DNA of 64,000 nucleotides from Undibacterium sp. Jales W-56. GTDB lineage: Bacteria > Pseudomonadota > Gammaproteobacteria > Burkholderiales > Burkholderiaceae_D. Positions 33,351 through 42,097 of the stretch are shown in pieces (the first letter of the stretch is position 1; each line of letters begins with the position of its first letter). The position numbers were made by a program, and so were the translations under genes. The stretch is taken from assembly GCF_025548535.1 (NCBI RefSeq), contig NZ_JAJLQW010000004.1:62001-126000 (forward strand), read 5' to 3'. The notes beneath the pieces were generated by a model that saw only the letters and a list, made by a program, of their open reading frames with translations, made no database searches and was not told the origin of the DNA.

Positions 33351-35759
33351 TTATGGCGCAAGTTGCACAGTCAGTGTTTGCGGGATATTTGCCTGCCAGC
33401 TTATTTCAACGATCAGCTGATTTTTTTGCGCATCCCAGCTAAACGGCAAGCGGCGATGATTCAGGCTGACCGAGCCCGGCTTGGAGGACACATTGTGAAC
33501 GAGCAACTTCATTTTTCTATCGGCAGAGTGATAATGTTTTCCGAGTCGATTGGCAAGGTATAAGTTCAATTGTTTGCCAGAAAAAGCGCTGGAGAATTCC
33601 AGTAACTCATAGCGGCCTTTTTCGTAGGCGGAAGCAGTCTCGCCATCATCGTCATACAATTTACCGCTACTCTTCGCCACAGAGGCATCATGGTAGTAGT
33701 GCAAATCGATCGCCTGGGTAGAATACTGTTTGGTGTTCTGAATGACTTTGATCATGGGGATGAAAGCCCCCGCCCTGACGAATACCGGAATATGCGTATT
33801 GCTCACAGCCAGGGTTTGCGTGGTGCCGCCCTGAAATCGCTGGCCGGTATAAAAATCGAACCAGGCATTCTGCGCAGGGAAATAAACCCTGGCTTCTTTT
33901 TCGCCCGCCTGCATGATGGGATGCACTAAAAAATCCTTACCCCACAAATAGCTATCCGCCACCGAAAACAATGCCCGATTGTTCGGTTCCGCATAAAACA
34001 ATGGACGCATGAAGGGCAAACCAAGCTGGTTATTTTCGAATGCCAGCGTGTAGTTATACGGCAGCAGTTGATAACGCAACTGGATCGCGGCTTTCGCTAA
34101 CTCTTTGGTTTTTTGCTCGCGCAACACAGGCTCGGAAGCCACCTCTTCCTGCGCATGTGGCCGGAACACAGGCTGGAATACGCCGTATTGCAACCAGCGC
34201 GTATATAACTCATCGTCGAGATTGGCACCGGCAAAGCCGCCAAGATCCGAATGCATGTACGCCATCCCCTGCATCCCCATTTGCAAGGCGATTTCCGGCT
34301 GCGAACGCAAGCCGCCCCAAGTTCGGTTGACATCGCCCGACCACGGAATCATGCCGTAACGCTGCGAACCGGAGTAACCCGAGCGCATCAGAATAAACGG
34401 TCTTTGCTCAGGGAATTCTTTTTTATATCCGTCGGCGATCAGCTTGGCCCAATGATGTCCATAGATGTTATGCATCTGATCGGCGCTACCCGTCTTATGC
34501 TGCAGTGCTGCGGGATGTACTTCGGGTTCCCCCAGATCGCCCCACCAGCCCGCCACGCCGTCGTTCTTCAGGTTTTTATAGATAGTCCAGAACCAGTCTT
34601 GCGCAGCTGGATTGAAGAGATCGATCAGACCGGTATTGCCGAAATAAAAATCATAGGTAAATGGTTTACCGTTTTTGTCAGTTGCCAGAATATTTTTTTG
34701 TGCCGCTTCATTCCATTTACTCGAAGTGGTCAAAATAAACGGCTCCGTAATCAGGATTGTTTTAACGCCCTTGTCAGCGAAATCCGCAATCATCTTTTTC
34801 GGGTTGGGGAAATTATCTTTATCGAACTCCAGATTGCCCAAAGTCCCTTTGATCTCTTTACCAAACCAGTACAAATCGAAAATAATTGCATCGACCGGAA
34901 TCTGTTCGCTTGCAAATTGATCGAGAATAGAACGCGCCTCAGCTTCAGAATGGTAGCCGAAACGACTCGCAAAATTACCGAAAGTCCAGCGCGGCGGCAG
35001 AGGCTGCTTACCGGTCAATCCTGTATAGCTACCCACGATATCTTCCCAGCTATCGCCTGCAATCACCTGATATGTTTTTCTGCCGCTGATGGTTTCATAG
35101 GCCAGCACATTATCTTTTTTGCTGTCCAGGTCCAGATAGCCTATCGGCGCATTATCAAAATGAATGCCATACATCTTCGATGAAAATACCAGAGGCATCG
35201 CAAAGTTCATTTGCTCGGAGCGTTCTTCATAGCCGTAATGCGCCTTGTTATACAAAGGCAGGCGATGTCCGCGCCGGTTCATGCCCAGTGCACGCGCACC
35301 GGCACCATACAAGGCCTCGCTACTGTCAAGATTAAAATCTAAAACCTCAGCACCGTCTTTTTTTCCATAACCATTTTTTTCCGAAACCAGCGGCTTGCCT
35401 TTGTAAGCATAACTAATCTGAAACGGCGCTTTATTGATACTAACCTGCAAATCTGCAACGCCGTATTCAATCTTGCCTGCGGTAACTGTCAGCCTGGTTT
35501 TCATCGCCTTTGGCACCAACACGACTGCGTGCGATGCCGGATCAAAAACCTCGCCATTCGGGATGAAACTGGTTTCGATAATTTTGCCGGAGTACGGCTT
35601 GATCAGGTAACGGCCGTCATTGGTTTTGATCTCAAGATAGCCGGCTTTATTTGCAACGCTTTCTACCGTCCTGCTCAGATTTTGTGCGGCGACATTGGTC
35701 GCCAGCATGGCCGGAAATAAGCACAACAGAGAGCGTTGGATAATCTGATATTTTTTCAT
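33351..35759 (-). CDS. Exported GH31 alpha-glucosidase
   Basis: 802 residues, with a signal peptide ending near residue 25 (NVAAQ). The GH31 nucleophile Asp408 lies in GWWGDLGEPE and the acid/base Asp476 in PWSGDVNRTW. An N-terminal beta-sandwich (about 30-250) and C-terminal beta domains complete the usual layout. The enzyme removes terminal alpha-linked glucose from maltodextrins in the periplasm; activity on alpha-1,6 bonds or xyloside side chains is possible in the family. It follows the MalS-like amylase gene by 72 bases on the same strand, and both lie downstream of the MFS transporter gene, forming a likely operon. Confidence 0.92.
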   Translation of the reverse strand: MKKYQIIQRSLLCLFPAMLATNVAAQNLSRTVESVANKAGYLEIKTNDGRYLIKPYSGKIIETSFIPNGEVFDPASHAVVLVPKAMKTRLTVTAGKIEYGVADLQVSINKAPFQISYAYKGKPLVSEKNGYGKKDGAEVLDFNLDSSEALYGAGARALGMNRRGHRLPLYNKAHYGYEERSEQMNFAMPLVFSSKMYGIHFDNAPIGYLDLDSKKDNVLAYETISGRKTYQVIAGDSWEDIVGSYTGLTGKQPLPPRWTFGNFASRFGYHSEAEARSILDQFASEQIPVDAIIFDLYWFGKEIKGTLGNLEFDKDNFPNPKKMIADFADKGVKTILITEPFILTTSSKWNEAAQKNILATDKNGKPFTYDFYFGNTGLIDLFNPAAQDWFWTIYKNLKNDGVAGWWGDLGEPEVHPAALQHKTGSADQMHNIYGHHWAKLIADGYKKEFPEQRPFILMRSGYSGSQRYGMIPWSGDVNRTWGGLRSQPEIALQMGMQGMAYMHSDLGGFAGANLDDELYTRWLQYGVFQPVFRPHAQEEVASEPVLREQKTKELAKAAIQLRYQLLPYNYTLAFENNQLGLPFMRPLFYAEPNNRALFSVADSYLWGKDFLVHPIMQAGEKEARVYFPAQNAWFDFYTGQRFQGGTTQTLAVSNTHIPVFVRAGAFIPMIKVIQNTKQYSTQAIDLHYYHDASVAKSSGKLYDDDGETASAYEKGRYELLEFSSAFSGKQLNLYLANRLGKHYHSADRKMKLLVHNVSSKPGSVSLNHRRLPFSWDAQKNQLIVEISWQANIPQTLTVQLAP

Positions 35760-35831
35760 TGGGTATGAGATATGAGTGACGCTTGGTTTGCGTTTTTTCT
35801 TACATCTTTCATCGGAGTGCTTTCGATTGGC

Positions 35832-37514
35832 TTATTCCTGGCCAATTAAAATCACTGCATTTTTACTTGGAAATTTCGCTTTTCCATTGACGACTATCGT
35901 ACTCGTCCCGGAATAATAGTCTTTGACTTTCTGGCCATCGGCGAATACTCCCGCCACACTGACCGGCACATTGCCGCTGCTTGGCACATCCAACGCGACC
36001 ACGACTTTATCGCTGATGCCATGAGCCTCATAAGTACGTTTGAAGGTGTAAGGCTGATCCGCTAATTTTTGATGTACACCGGCTCCCACGGCTGGGTGCG
36101 CATGGCGGAATAGGCCGAGCTTGCTCCAGTGGCGGCGTATCTCGGTAATGCTGTAGCCGTTACGCATCGTGTTCACCTTGAGCTCTTCCCAGTTCATCAC
36201 TGAGCGCAAAGTCGCATCGCCTTCGGCACCCGGCACAAGTAAAACGCGCGCGGTTTCATCGCCGTAATAAATTTGTGCGGCACCGGGACTTAGCAGCAAT
36301 TTAGTAGCGGCTTCCAATGGACGCTGGCGCAACTGGTCAAATGGTCCGCCGTCATCATGCGAACTGATGTAGTTCAATACTGAGTAAGCTTTTAACGGCC
36401 CATTTAATTTGGCGGAATAGTCGCTGAACAAAGCTTCATACGCTTTATTCGCATCCGATTTGAATCCGAAATTGATCAGGCTATCGAAACCGTGATCGTA
36501 AAAATTGATGCGGGCGCCGCCGTCCATCCTGTATTGCAGGCCGTCCGCGATGCCATAGCCGTAGGCTTCAGCGGTCATGAAGAACGGTTCGTCGCCGAGT
36601 TTCTTTTTCGGATTGCGGCTTTTCCATTCTTCATAAGCGGCACTCGCTACCTGCTTCAATTCCTTCCAGACAGCGGGTTCTACATGCTTGACCGTATCCG
36701 CCCTGAAGCCATCTACGCCGAATTTTTTAACCCAATCGGCATGCCATTTCATCAGGTAATAACGCGGTGCGCGCGGCCAGGCTGTGCGTATGAAAAATTC
36801 GTCCAGCTCTTTCATTTCACGTTCGTAACGACCTTCGGATTTCCATTTTTCTATCAGCGCCGGCGGCAAGGCGACATTCTCATTGCTGCCCGTCAGCAGA
36901 TCCGGAAGATTTTTGACCAAAGTACAATCGACCGTGCTGGCAATATCCTTGTAAGTACATGGCGGACCGGTACGCACCCAGTTGTCGGGCCAGACCGGGT
37001 CGACCGCCGTAACCGGTCCCATATGGTTCATGACAACATCCAGCAAGACACGGATGCCATGCGCATGGGCAGTATCGACGAATTCACGCATATCGTCTTC
37101 CGTACCGAGATTCGCATCAACGCGGGTCCAATCCCGCGCCCAATAGCCATGAAAGCCATACGAATTCCCGGTGCCTTCATCGGTTGAGCCGTGAATTTGC
37201 TCGACTGGCGGCGTCAGCCAGATCACATCGACGCCGAGGTCCTTGAAATAACCGGCCTTGATTTTCGCAGTAATTCCGGCCAGATCGCCGCCCATGAAAC
37301 CGCGCAGCGGTGCAGCATCCGCGCGACGCCCATACGCCAGATCATTCGCTGGATTGCCGTTATAGAAGCGGTCGGTGAGTAAGAAATAGATGGTCGCGTT
37401 TTGCCATACAAACGGCGCATGTGAAGAATGGGGTTTAAGCGCGGCATCGGCAGCGGGCACCGAAGCTGCCGCGAAGATACAGGCAAGCGCAAGTGGAATC
37501 GCAAAAAGCTTCAT
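35832..37514 (-). CDS. GH13 periplasmic alpha-amylase (MalS-like)
   Basis: 560 residues from the ATG at 37514, with GGAA upstream; a TTG six codons earlier is less likely. A signal peptide ends near AADA. The barrel opens with WQNATIYFLLTDRFYNGNPANDLAYGR, and the regions DVVMNHM, GFRADTVKHV, FMTAEAYG and ISSHDDGGP supply the three catalytic acids. An insert with two Cys (PPCTYKDIASTVDCT) suggests a disulfide, as in MalS-type periplasmic amylases. It would cut maltodextrins taken up by the TonB receptor. It lies 88 bases downstream of the MFS gene and 72 upstream of the GH31 gene. Confidence 0.9.
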   Translation of the reverse strand: MKLFAIPLALACIFAAASVPAADAALKPHSSHAPFVWQNATIYFLLTDRFYNGNPANDLAYGRRADAAPLRGFMGGDLAGITAKIKAGYFKDLGVDVIWLTPPVEQIHGSTDEGTGNSYGFHGYWARDWTRVDANLGTEDDMREFVDTAHAHGIRVLLDVVMNHMGPVTAVDPVWPDNWVRTGPPCTYKDIASTVDCTLVKNLPDLLTGSNENVALPPALIEKWKSEGRYEREMKELDEFFIRTAWPRAPRYYLMKWHADWVKKFGVDGFRADTVKHVEPAVWKELKQVASAAYEEWKSRNPKKKLGDEPFFMTAEAYGYGIADGLQYRMDGGARINFYDHGFDSLINFGFKSDANKAYEALFSDYSAKLNGPLKAYSVLNYISSHDDGGPFDQLRQRPLEAATKLLLSPGAAQIYYGDETARVLLVPGAEGDATLRSVMNWEELKVNTMRNGYSITEIRRHWSKLGLFRHAHPAVGAGVHQKLADQPYTFKRTYEAHGISDKVVVALDVPSSGNVPVSVAGVFADGQKVKDYYSGTSTIVVNGKAKFPSKNAVILIGQE

Positions 37515-37602
37515 GCGTGGAATTCCAATCAAATAAGGTGAACATCCGGTCTATCGGTCGCGCCCAGACACCCGCAGCGGCTATCCGGGCAGATACAGGA
37601 TT

Positions 37603-38925
37603 TTATTTTGCGACAGCATCGTCTTTCACGAGCATCGTCAATAAACCCGCCAGGATCATGCAAACACCGCCGAGCATCAATACCTTGACCGATTGGTTAT
37701 TGAATAAATACTTCAGCATGGCACCAAGTACCACACCGGCCACGATCTGTGGAATCACGACGAAGAAATTGAATAAGCCCATGAAATAGCCCATGCGATT
37801 TGCCGGCAAGGCTCCTGCCAGAATAGCGTATGGCATTGTCAGTACACTAGCCCATGCGATCCCCACACCGACCATAGGCAATAACAGCATTTGTTTTGAC
37901 GTGATTGCAAAGATGCTGATCAGACTCGCGCCGCCAATGATCAGGCATAGCATATGGACGAACTTACGGCTGGTCTTGGCTGCCAGGATAGGCAAAATGA
38001 AGGCGGCTAATGCCGAGACGCCGCCATATACCGCAAACATAATGCCGACCCAGTTGCCACCCTCCTGATACGCGGCGGATTGCGCATCCGTGCTGTGAAA
38101 CACGGTATCGGCAATAGACGGCGTGGTATAGACCCACATCGCGAACAAGGCGACCCAAGAGAAAAATTGCACCAGAGCCAGTTGCACCATGGTCTTCGGC
38201 ATCTTAGTAAAACCACCCAGAATTTCGGTAAATGCTTTACCGATACCCTGATTATCTTTCCGTTCCTGACGGAATTTTTCGAGATCGGCAGGAGGAATTT
38301 CTTTGCTGGTAAACACGGTCCACATGACTGCCAGAGCGAACACGGCACCGCCAAAATAAAATGCATATCTGACCGTATCAGGAATCGCGCCATTCACCGG
38401 CACATTGCTGACGCCGAGATAATCCGTAAAGATCGTCGGCAACAAGGACGCAATCACACCGCCGCAACCGATGAAGAACGTTTGCATTGCAAAACCAGCG
38501 GTCTGCTGCGCGGGATTCAGCTTGTCGCCGACAAACGCGCGGAATGGCTCCATTGAAATATTGATCGCGGAATCCATCATCCACAGCACTGCAACTGCCA
38601 TCCATAACACACTGGAATTGGGCATCAGGAACATCGCAATCGATGCCAGCAATGCCCCGATGAAAAAGAAAGGACGACGCCGTCCCCAGTAGGCATGCCA
38701 GGTGTTATCGCTGAGATAGCCAATCACAGGCTGCACCAATAAACCGGTGATCGGTGCAGCCAGCCAGAACAACGCCAGGTCGTCAGGATTCGCACCCAAG
38801 GTAGAAAAAATCCGGCTGGTGTTGGTATTTTGTAGCGCGAAGCCAAACTGAATACCAAAAAAACCAAAACTCATGTTCCAGAGCTGCCAGAACGAAAGCT
38901 GCGGCTTGTTTGTCGATGTATGCAT
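37603..38925 (-). CDS. MFS sugar transporter, SLC45-like (maltose/maltodextrin or sucrose type)
   Basis: 440 residues from the ATG at 38925, preceded by GGGGAC; a GTG 17 codons earlier is rejected for lack of a ribosome site. Twelve transmembrane segments are visible. AYWGRRRPFFFIGAL is the conserved loop of the SLC45/glycoside-pentoside-type sugar porters, and DSAINISMEPFRAFVGD fits the same group. It probably imports maltose or short maltodextrins with protons across the inner membrane, replacing a MalEFGK system, which is absent here. It heads the MFS-amylase-GH31 gene run. Two HexR-like palindromes lie upstream, one covering the likely minus 10 region. Confidence 0.9.
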   Translation of the reverse strand: MHTSTNKPQLSFWQLWNMSFGFFGIQFGFALQNTNTSRIFSTLGANPDDLALFWLAAPITGLLVQPVIGYLSDNTWHAYWGRRRPFFFIGALLASIAMFLMPNSSVLWMAVAVLWMMDSAINISMEPFRAFVGDKLNPAQQTAGFAMQTFFIGCGGVIASLLPTIFTDYLGVSNVPVNGAIPDTVRYAFYFGGAVFALAVMWTVFTSKEIPPADLEKFRQERKDNQGIGKAFTEILGGFTKMPKTMVQLALVQFFSWVALFAMWVYTTPSIADTVFHSTDAQSAAYQEGGNWVGIMFAVYGGVSALAAFILPILAAKTSRKFVHMLCLIIGGASLISIFAITSKQMLLLPMVGVGIAWASVLTMPYAILAGALPANRMGYFMGLFNFFVVIPQIVAGVVLGAMLKYLFNNQSVKVLMLGGVCMILAGLLTMLVKDDAVAK

Positions 38926-39047
38926 ACTGCCAGTCCCCAATCTTTTTTTAATATTTTGTACAACTTGTGAATCCACTTAAATGAGCAGGCCTTAGCAAAG
39001 ATCCTATCTAAGAAATCACTTCTACAATCAATATTACCATAGCATTT

Positions 39048-39062
39048 TGTACTAAAACTACA
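39048..39062. promoter_or_regulatory. HexR-like operator at the MFS transporter promoter (proximal)
   Basis: TGTACTAAAACTACA, 123 bp before the start. A 15-base stretch overlapping it (39046-39060) is identical to the minus 10 region of the TonB receptor promoter at 45020-45034, so the operator probably overlaps the promoter. Confidence 0.65.
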
Positions 39063-39146
39063 AAATTAAAAACTCTTTAAAAAAATAATTTATACCAATT
39101 AAAAAATCAATTTCAAAGCAAAAATCCAAACAAAACCCTTAATATT

Positions 39147-39161
39147 TGTAGCAATATTACA
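39147..39161. promoter_or_regulatory. HexR-like operator upstream of the MFS transporter gene (distal)
   Basis: TGTAGCAATATTACA. It lies 99 bp from the proximal site, in an AT-rich control region, and is close to the end of the antiporter gene. Confidence 0.6.
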
Positions 39162-39204
39162 TTTAAAATTTACCTACCAAAATCATTACCAAGCGCCAGA
39201 CAAC

Positions 39205-40416
39205 TCAATTTGATTTGAAAATAATCGCCTTCATGCGCTGCAGTTTCGGATGGACGACAGGTACGGTCAGCATCGTGCTGGCAATTGCCATCAGCAACAA
39301 GGCCGTAAAGGTTTCATTCGTGATGATGTTTTTATCCAGCAGGATGTTGACGAAAATAATCATGATCAGCGCCTTGGTCTGCAACAGCCATCCGATGATC
39401 GACGCCTCGCCTTTTTCCCATTTCAGGATTTTTCCGGCAACTTGCACCCCCACCAATTTACCTGCAACCGAAGCGATCAGCAGCACACCTGCGGCAACAA
39501 ACACCGTCACGCCGCCAAGCGCCCAATTGGTCTTTAAGCCGGTACTCAGGAAGAACACCGGCATGATCGCCAGCAATACGTGATGACGCATCAAGTCCAT
39601 TTTTTCCTGATCAAACCAATGCGCATCCATCACGGCACCGGCCAGAAAAGCCCCTACCATGAAATGCAGGCCGGCCCAATCGGCAGCAAAGCTACACGCT
39701 GCCAGCCAGATCAGGCCGACATACCAGCGATCGCGCTCTTGCAAGCACTGCATCAACTTACGGAAGCCAAAGCTTGCCGCCGCGAAGATCAGCAAGAATC
39801 CCAACTGCCTGCCAACCCGCGTCCAGTCCAGCAAAATAATAGCGAGTACACCCCAGATTGCAATGTCATCCAAGCTCGCGTAACGCAAGATGCGTTGACC
39901 AATCGGCTGACGCAGCACATCCAATTTTTCCATTAACAGAATAAGAATTGGCAGCGCCGTCACTGCGCAGGCCATGCCGACCCCCAGGATAAATTGCCAG
40001 GTCATCGCCTTGCTACCCATCCAGCCGTCGACCGTCAACATACCGACGGCTGCCACACAACCAAACAGCAAAGGCATGCCCAGCGCCAGGCTCGCGGTAA
40101 TGCCGCTCTCTCGTCTATGCTCCCATGTTTTTTCAAGATCGAGCTCAATCCCGGCAATCATCACAAAAATCATGACCGCCCACCAGGCGATCCCATTCAA
40201 AGATTGAATCACCTGGGGATTAAACACAAACTGGTAATAGCCAGGAAAAGCCGCTCCCAATACACCCGGACCCAGCAAAATACCGGTAATAATCTGCACC
40301 ACGACCAGCGGCGCAAAATAATCGGTCTTGCCTACGCGCCAGATCAGGTAAGGCATGGTAAAAATAACGAACATCGCGATCAGAAAAATTTCTGTCGTAC
40401 TCATGGCAATTGGCAT
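39205..40416 (-). CDS. Cation:proton antiporter (CPA2 / Na+/H+ exchanger family)
   Basis: 403 residues from the ATG at 40416, preceded by GGAAAA. About 12 hydrophobic segments. VVVQIITGILLGPGVLG and LGVGMACAVTALPILILLMEKL...RYASLDDIAIWGVLAI carry the family pattern, including the Asp pair in LDD. These inner-membrane proteins exchange Na+ or K+ for H+. No regulatory TrkA-N domain is attached. It lies inside the glucan locus between the MFS transporter and the halogenase, all on one strand; its relation to sugar use is not clear. An electrochemical role for ion- or proton-coupled uptake is only speculation. Confidence 0.87.
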   Translation of the reverse strand: MPIAMSTTEIFLIAMFVIFTMPYLIWRVGKTDYFAPLVVVQIITGILLGPGVLGAAFPGYYQFVFNPQVIQSLNGIAWWAVMIFVMIAGIELDLEKTWEHRRESGITASLALGMPLLFGCVAAVGMLTVDGWMGSKAMTWQFILGVGMACAVTALPILILLMEKLDVLRQPIGQRILRYASLDDIAIWGVLAIILLDWTRVGRQLGFLLIFAAASFGFRKLMQCLQERDRWYVGLIWLAACSFAADWAGLHFMVGAFLAGAVMDAHWFDQEKMDLMRHHVLLAIMPVFFLSTGLKTNWALGGVTVFVAAGVLLIASVAGKLVGVQVAGKILKWEKGEASIIGWLLQTKALIMIIFVNILLDKNIITNETFTALLLMAIASTMLTVPVVHPKLQRMKAIIFKSN

Positions 40417-40495
40417 GTATTTTCCTGCGATCAGAAAACTGGTTCTTCGAACGAAAAATCCGTGTAAAAAATTTTAGAGCCTCCGGCCGGCAAGC

Positions 40496-42010
40496 CTAAA
40501 TTCCGGACTTTGCAGCACAATGATGGGCGATATAAGCAGCGTGATCAGGCATCACTTCAACACATTTGGCGATCACTTCCCTGACGCTCTCCATGTATTC
40601 AAGAATGTCCGTCTCGGTTTGCAGATCGACCAATGAATGGTAGCTCTCAGTCTTGAGATTCTGCCCTTCCAGCACTTGCAACCAACCGACTTCTGCAAAT
40701 AACTCATTGTCTACGCGTAGCAATCGTCCGCTCGATTTGAACAATTCCATCTTGTGCGCCAGAGTCTCTGGGACCGGCATCTCGGCACAGGATTTCCAGA
40801 ACGCCGCATCGTCGCGTTGATTGAGTTTGTAATGAAGAATCACGAAGTCGCGGATACGTTCATATTCAAAGCGGCTCTGGCGATTGTATTCATTGATCTC
40901 GGTTTGATTGAATCCTTGATTCGGGAAAAAATCGATCAATCGTGAAATCGCTGATTGAATCAGATGAATACTGGTTGATTCCAGCGGCTCCAGAAATCCG
41001 CTGGATAAACCGATGGCGACCACGTTGCGATTCCAGCCGAGCTTGCGCATACCGGTATTGAACTTCAACATGCGAGGATCGGCGAGCGGCTTGCCATCAA
41101 GATTCGCCAGCAAGGTTGCGGCAGCTTCGTCATCGCTGGTGAACTGGCTGCAATATACATGGCCGTTACCGATACGATGTTGCAGCGGAATACGCCACTG
41201 CCAGCCTGCCTTGTGCGCCGTCGAACGCGTATATGGAGTCAGCTTGGGCGCAGATTCGCAAGGTACCGCCAGCGCACGATCACACGGCAACCAGTGTGTC
41301 CAGTCCTCATAACCGGTGTTCAGCGTCTGTTCTATTAATAAGCCCCGGAAACCCGAGCAGTCGATGAATAAATCACCTTCGATACGCTCACCGCTGTCGA
41401 GAACCACGGCATCAATATGACCGTCGGTCTCGCGTTGCGATACCTGGACTATCCTGCCTTCGATACGTTTTACGCCGCGCGGCTCAGAAAATTTACGCAG
41501 AAATCGAGAGTACAGGCTTGCATCGAAATGATAAGCGTAGGCAATCTGATTTAACGGAGAATTGGGAACGTCAAGGCGCGGCGGCATGAATTTATTTGCC
41601 AGTGCAGCCATGCGGGTGATCGAGTATTCGCCCAGATCCTTGGCCTTGCCGAGGCTGCGCATTTTTTGCCAGTATTGGTCAAAGCGCACAGTGAAGAGAT
41701 CCTGGCCTATCGTGCCAAAGCCGTGGATATAACGGTCGCCCAACTTACCCCAGTTGACGAACTCGATGCCCAGCTTAAATGTGCCTTGCGTCTCTCGGAG
41801 AAATTCATTCTCGTCAATCCCAAGCACTTGGTTGAAGCGTTGAATCATCGGTATGGTGGCCTCACCGACGCCGACGATACCGATCTCATCGGACTCAACG
41901 ACACGAATAGTATATTTGTCGCGCAACACTGTCGATAAGGCGGCGGCAGTCATCCAGCCCGCAGTTCCACCGCCGACGATGACGACATTTTTAATCAGAG
42001 AATTTTGCAT
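40496..42010 (-). CDS. Flavin-dependent (tryptophan-type) halogenase
   Basis: 504 residues. The FAD-binding motif GGGTAGW is at residues 13-19, the catalytic Lys is Lys79 (TFKLGIEFVNWG), WQWRIP is at 270-275, and EPLESTSI at 341-348 contains the Glu that positions the substrate in PrnA/RebH. All key residues of FADH2-dependent halogenases are present. Such enzymes oxidise chloride or bromide to a hypohalous acid that Lys carries to an indole or other aromatic substrate; reduced flavin must come from a separate reductase. The gene follows the TonB receptor, separated by a terminator. The true substrate is unknown; relatives near TonB receptors act on indoles in vitro. Confidence 0.9.
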   Translation of the reverse strand: MQNSLIKNVVIVGGGTAGWMTAAALSTVLRDKYTIRVVESDEIGIVGVGEATIPMIQRFNQVLGIDENEFLRETQGTFKLGIEFVNWGKLGDRYIHGFGTIGQDLFTVRFDQYWQKMRSLGKAKDLGEYSITRMAALANKFMPPRLDVPNSPLNQIAYAYHFDASLYSRFLRKFSEPRGVKRIEGRIVQVSQRETDGHIDAVVLDSGERIEGDLFIDCSGFRGLLIEQTLNTGYEDWTHWLPCDRALAVPCESAPKLTPYTRSTAHKAGWQWRIPLQHRIGNGHVYCSQFTSDDEAAATLLANLDGKPLADPRMLKFNTGMRKLGWNRNVVAIGLSSGFLEPLESTSIHLIQSAISRLIDFFPNQGFNQTEINEYNRQSRFEYERIRDFVILHYKLNQRDDAAFWKSCAEMPVPETLAHKMELFKSSGRLLRVDNELFAEVGWLQVLEGQNLKTESYHSLVDLQTETDILEYMESVREVIAKCVEVMPDHAAYIAHHCAAKSGI

Positions 42011-42048
42011 GAACTTACCTTGACGAATGATCAGCGTTCCATCATAGC

Positions 42049-42082
42049 AAAAAACCCCTGCCGGCCAGAGCCAACAGGGGTT
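42049..42082 (-). terminator. Intrinsic terminator of the TonB receptor gene
   Basis: On the minus strand AACCCCTG and CAGGGGTT form a stem with a 14-base loop followed by six T. It lies 16 bases past the receptor stop and before the halogenase gene. Confidence 0.85.
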
Positions 42083-42097
42083 GTGATTACTGATGAA

